From contig CM019708.1 in assembly GCA_009760885.1 (NCBI GenBank), positions 11,460,931 to 11,524,930 of the forward strand: 64,000 nt of DNA. Direction: 5' to 3'. A program made the position numbers and the translations under genes. This DNA is from Achatina immaculata. Its lineage: Eukaryota > Mollusca > Gastropoda > Stylommatophora > Achatinidae. The notes beneath the pieces were generated by a model, which did not search any database, was not told the origin of the DNA, and worked only from the letters and a program-made list of their open reading frames with translations. Shown one piece after another: positions 56,801 to 62,800 of this stretch (positions within the stretch are counted from its first letter, which is position 1; every line of letters begins with the position of its first letter).

Positions 56801-59800
56801 AAATCAATGAAATGAATGAATGAACACTTAGCTCAGTCTTGGAGATGTACATTTTCAAGCAAACCACGTTGAAGTCCCTAATAATAATGATCATCTTGTA
56901 CATTCTGTGATCATCTTGTACATTTTCATGTCTGTGATCAGTCTTCCAAGACTGAGCTAAATGTTCATTCATTTCATTTATTTTATTATTTCTTTAACAT
57001 AGGATTCATGTGAATCTATACTTTATCTCCTCTCTCTGTTTCTTCATCCATATGATTAAGGCTCACGCCGAAATGTCACAGTTTTGATGTTGTTAAGTAA
57101 TAAAGCGCTCCTACTTTTTTTTTCCTAGTTTATACCATCAGTTTACCAAGTTATATAGGAAGGCTAATGGAGCGTATGGCTAATACTAGACTTGCATAGC
57201 ATCTTGAAGAAAAAAGCTTACTACTAAACCATCAACTCGGGTTCAGACACCACAGATCCACTGAAGGTCAAGTAACATATACAGCACAAGAAACAGAGAA
57301 TGCCTTCCAGGAAAAGAAACATACCCTAGCAATCTGGGTTGACTTGGAAAAGGCCTTTGACAAAGTGTGAAAAAAGTGGTCTGAAAGTAAAACTAAGCGG
57401 AGGCCAAGTAAGTGTCAGAATGTACAAATGGATCTGCAAGTACCTGCCAAACTCAAAGTCCAAGGACACACCAGCAAGAAGATGACCCTAGAGCAAGGAG
57501 TCCCTCAGGGAGGAATCCTGTTAACAACACTGTTCCTAGTCTGCATAAATGATATTATAGAAAGCATGCCCAGAAGAGGCCACCATGACGATTTGCTGAT
57601 GATATGGCCATGTGGACTTCCAAAGAAAACATTACCAGTGCAGCCAAAAGAATGCAACAAGCCTTGACAGTGCTAGACCAGTAGGCCTGTATATGGCTGT
57701 CCAGAATTAATGAAGGAAAGACAACCCTCACAGTCTTCTCACTATCAACAAAACCCCAGAATGCTAATATGACACTAAATGGACATACCATATGACCAGA
57801 AGAAACCCCTTGTATATCTAGGAGTGACCTTCAACTGGTGCATGACGTGGAAGGCCCACATAGAGAAAAGCCAGGTTCTGACAAAAATATGAATGGCAGT
57901 TATGAAAAAAACTTGCTAGTACAACCTGAGGTGCTGATGGAAGCATCCTAAAGAAACTGTACACTGGGTAAGTGAGACCTGCCCTAAACTATGGCAGCAT
58001 GGGTAACCACAACACAGTCAAACTTCAATAAAGTTGAGCGATTGCAAAATCAAGCCACGAGGATCATCACAGGAGCAATGAGGTCCACACCAATAAAAGA
58101 GCTTGAAAAGATCACATGTCTACAGCCAGTGGATGACATAAGAGACAGAAGAACAAAGAAACAAGCAGAATAATTCATAAAATTAGAAAACCACCCAATG
58201 AACCACAGAATGAAAGGGGTGGGAAGGGACAGGCTAAAATGATCTAACTTCACCAAAAGATCTAAGGCAATGATGAGAGAATAACTCATATACAACAAAG
58301 CCACCCCCAAATCATTCTGCTCCTCAAGCACAGGTCAACTGTGGATGAAACAAAAGCTCCACGATCCAAATTAAAACATAAAAGAGATGGAAAACAAAAA
58401 TAATCTACCAGAAACAAAGGAAAACATCTGACCATTGGACATATACAGAAACACTTCCCACCCAGCACTGGACCCATGTTTATACTGATGGATCAGCCAC
58501 ACACAACAGAAAATGGTGGTGGATGGGTCCTCATTGATCTAGCTAATGAGGAACACAGAGAAATATCATTACCAACAAAGCAGAGGCAGAAGGCCACAAA
58601 GCAGCAGCTGAAGCTGTCATGAGCGAACAACATGTCAAAGAAAACATAGTGTTTCTCACCAACACAAGGTCAGTAATAGCAGCACTGAAAATTCACAGAA
58701 ACAAAGAAACCAATGACCTACAAACAGAAATGCACCAGCTACACAAACGGTTAAAAAGAGTAGTAATGCAGTGGATCCCATCTCATTGTGATATACTTGG
58801 AAATGAAATAGCAGACGCCCTGGTGAAAGAAGGAGGCAAACTACCACAGACACCAGCATATCATTTGAGGAGGCTAAAACACTGATAAATCTCAGCTACA
58901 AGAACAGATGGGAGAAAGAGCACCTAGACCACCAAAGAAATGATGCCTAATACCAGCTAAACAGAGAATAGCAAGTCATTATCCTAAGACTGCATACTGG
59001 GCACAACAGGCTAAGATACCATCTGTACAAAGATAAAAGTAAAGATAGTCCCATAGCATTTCAAATGCCGTAGGGGGTGAAGCGTTAGAGACCTCATTAT
59101 GCTGGGTCATCAGCGTATGAGGTAGGGTGACCAGTTCCTTTCCTCGCTGCCTTTACTTCCCAGATTTTCTCTGGTACCCATTTTACGAGGCTGGGTCGAC
59201 CTCAGGGCCGTATTGGTCGGAAAAAAAAATCCCGCTCAGCTGGGGATTCGAACCCTCGACCATTTGGTTGCTAGACGAGTGCTCTAACCACTACGCTAGC
59301 CGGCCCCACCATCTGTACAACAAATACAAAATAGGATCAACTGACAAATGTACATGTGGCACCAATAAGATGACAGCAGACCACATACTGCAGGAGTGTC
59401 CAATGTATGAACAACAGAGAAGACAAACACGGCCAACTACTCCACCAGTCTAGAACAAGCCGTATGGGGATATCCACACCCTCGAGATGATCACCAACTA
59501 CATCAAAAGTGTACAAGCTGATGTCTGAAAATGTTCAAAGAAGAAGAATTTTCTTTCAGTTTCAGCTTTCAGTATTAGGTTCTCGGTACCATCACGAACA
59601 AGATACTCCTATAATCACTCCACCACCTGTGCTAGTGAACAAATATCACACAGAATGTCCATCAATGATCCTTCACATCAGTTCTTGATGATGAACCATC
59701 CAGTGAGTAGGTCATTTTAGGAAAAACAAAAGTCCAAATGTGAAACTAGTTGGCATCACTTTATAGATGAACTCTGTGCCAAACCAAACCAGATCACATA

Positions 59801-62800
59801 AAGCCCATCATAGTTCACCACTGACCAAGTAGACATAATGAAGACAGAATTCTCTTTCAGTTGTTCTATTCTTAGATATTCATATGTAAAGTAAAAGTGA
59901 GCTATTGACATCTTTTCAAGCCACACTGATCCATAATAGGATTGGTTATGATGATGATTTCAAAAATCTGGTGAAGGGAGTATGGGAACATACTAGACAC
60001 TCCACTGGGGATCTGTCATCAAAAAATAATTAAGAACCTTTGAACCAACAGTTAGCAGGATCTGTAACAACAACAGCATCACTAAGCTATATTTCTGCAA
60101 CTCTGGTCCCTTTACTAAAATATCTCTGAACTTTTCATATGACTAGATAACCCTTATGTATTAAGCATAATGTTCAAGGCACATGTGGTTCATTATGTCA
60201 AACTTACAAACAGACCATGTAAGATTAAGCTGCCTGTCAGATTCATCAACTTGTTCTTTATCTGGAGTAATATAAAAAGATGAAAGCAATGTTGAAAGAT
60301 GAGCAAAATAAACAGAAAAATTATTATTTAAATTTTAATGCAGCAATGAAAGATGCACAGACAGTGGCTGGTATTTTAAAAACTATAATTCACAGAAATA
60401 AAAGATAGAATCAAAAATGAAAGAAAAGTTCAAGAAAATTTTTTAAATCGAAGACAACTATCTGAATCGAAGAGACAGAGAGAAGAACACAGTAAATGTA
60501 TTTACTCTGAATGAGAAGATACAGAAAAAGTGCCTTTAAATCCCCTCATCAGCCTTTAGTATTAGAATTCAAACTTTCTTATGGGCACTTCTGATGGCCT
60601 GTATGTCTATAACCAAGCCAAGGTTGTTTAATTCAAATGTGATATCTACCCTCATTTCTGCATGCGAAAGCTGGAAAACAACTAAAGAAACAGACAACAT
60701 ATTAGACTCTTTTGAAAGCAAATGCCTAAGGAAAATACTCATTATATTGTTGAACAAATTCAAGAACAACACAGAGATAAAGCAGATGAGTGAACAACAA
60801 TCTGTCTCATGGGTGATCAGAAAAAGAAGATGGGCATATTTCAGCCATGTGATGAGAAGAAACAATCAGAGAATCCCAAAACAAGCTATCAAGTGAAACA
60901 CAACAATAAAAAAAAAAGAAGTTGACCACATGAAACTCTAAAGAAGACATTGTTAAGTGAGGCCAAATTAGTAGGCATAAAATCCCTTGATGAGGTTGAA
61001 AAGCTTGCTGAAAACAGGAAAACTTGGCAAACTACCATGCAAACCCTATATGACGTTTAATGGCACAGAAAGAGTGTAAAATATAAGATGTATGTCTACA
61101 CACAAAACACATAAGTAAATAAACGCTGAGAAAAGTCAATACTTTTCCTCTTAATAGAAACATGAGCAAGCAAGTAACAAAATATCAAGCAATTATCAAA
61201 ATGGTTAGACTAAAATGAGAAATTAGCAGACAGTGACGTAATGAAATCAGAATGAATAATATGCATGGTCATTATTAGAGCTTGTAAAGTATGGTTTTAC
61301 TGTTTATGTCATAAATTATTACAAACTCCTTTCCAGCTAAAATAAAATTAAAGTGCAATGAATATGAATAACATTTTTTTAAAAAAGAGGCATGAGTGAA
61401 CACATGAAAAAATATGTCAGGAAAGTTTTTAAAAATATACTATTAAGCTAATAAGTCTACATTGCAAAGATGGACAGATGCCAACAAGTGAATGAAGCGC
61501 AGGCAGACAAAAAGAAAATAATAAATTTTAGGCTGCCTGAGGTGACAGAACATGGATGAGAAGAAAATGAATGTGAGAGAAGATACATTGATGAAAAGCT
61601 ACAGCATTAAGTTCATTCATTCATTCATTTGCATGTCCCTTGCAGAACTTTGCCTCCCAAATAGCACTCCTGTAGGCCTCTTGGTTGTGAGCAAGATGGC
61701 CTGCTTCTGCGGCATCCATTTGCAGATTGTCAACGATGTCTTGCAGCCATCTTCGTTTTGGTCTTCCTCTTTTTCTTTTTCCCATTATGTATCCTTCCAA
61801 TATGGTCTTCTCTAAATTATCATGACGTTTAATGTGTCCAAAATATTTAAGTTTTCTCTCTTTAATCCTATTTACTAGCCAGCCTTCTTCAATATTAAGC
61901 TCTTGTAGTATAGATATATTTGTTCTTTTTTGTGTCCACGATATTTGGAGAACTCTTCTGTAGCATTTACATTCAAAGGCATTTATGTGTTTCTCAGCTG
62001 TTTTGTTAAGTGTCCAGGTCTCACAGGCATATGTTGCGAAGGGAAAGATGTATGCCTTTAAAAATCTTATTTTTGTAGTTCTGTCTGCTCCTCTCCACAG
62101 ATTCTTTATTTGTTTTACTTTCTGAAGAACAATAGATGTCCTCCTTTTAATTTCCCTCATTATATCTCCATTATTAGTTAGCAGTGATCCAAGATATTCA
62201 AAACTCTCCACTTCTTCCAGTTTTTCCTCATTGATATATATTTCAGCTACCTTGTTTGTTTTGTCAGTTGTCATCAATTTAGTTTTCTTTGCATTAAGAT
62301 AGAGGTTCTGCTCTTCGCTGTTCTTACGGACTGACATAATTAGTTTTTCCACTCCTCTTTGTGTTGTGGACAGTAACACTGTGTCATCAGCATATCTAAT
62401 CTCTGGTATTTCATAACCTCCAATCGTTATGGCATCGTAATATTCTTTGTCTACATCTTCTCTAACACTCCTCATTATATTTTCAGTATACAAGTTAAAT
62501 AAGTAAGGTGACAATAAGTACATGAGTAAAATCTGAATTAAAGAAAGATTAATGAGGTGTTGGATTTGACTGTGAAAGACATCAGATCTGAGATGAATGT
62601 CCATACAGGAATCAATGTTACTAAATGTGCAAATGAGTGAAATACATTTTTTTCTTATTTGATTTCACGGGAGCTTTAAATTTGTACTCTCTTCTGGTGA
62701 CAAAATGATAGTCTTGAAAAACATGTATCATGATGGTAAAAAAAAGTAAAGGTAATCCTGTCTTGCCTTAGAGGCACACAGGCATATTGTCCTAGTACCC

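Larger units (their letters stand above)
54900..59530 (+). pseudogene. I-like LINE with endonuclease, RT, RNase H and zinc knuckle, broken
   Basis: A large ORF2 relic of an I-type non-LTR element. In order: endonuclease start IMQWNAEDIFNKKYP, then ACIQETHLN, YNVYFPPNKN and IVAGDFNSHSDRWG; RT with KRKSPGADGITNEMLMRLGK, ISLPSYIGRLMERMANTRLA, WVDLEKAFDKV, LEQGVPQGGILLTTLF and, in another frame, RFADDMAMW; RNase H from YTDGSATHN, AEAEGHKAAAEAVM, TNTRSVIAAL and WIPSHCDILGNEIADALVKE; and a zinc knuckle KCTCGTNKMTADHILQECP. In the RNase H, TNT stands where TDS is usual, so one acidic catalytic residue is gone. It is interrupted by a 38-bp repeat expansion, a fold-back insertion and a SINE. Confidence 0.88.
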
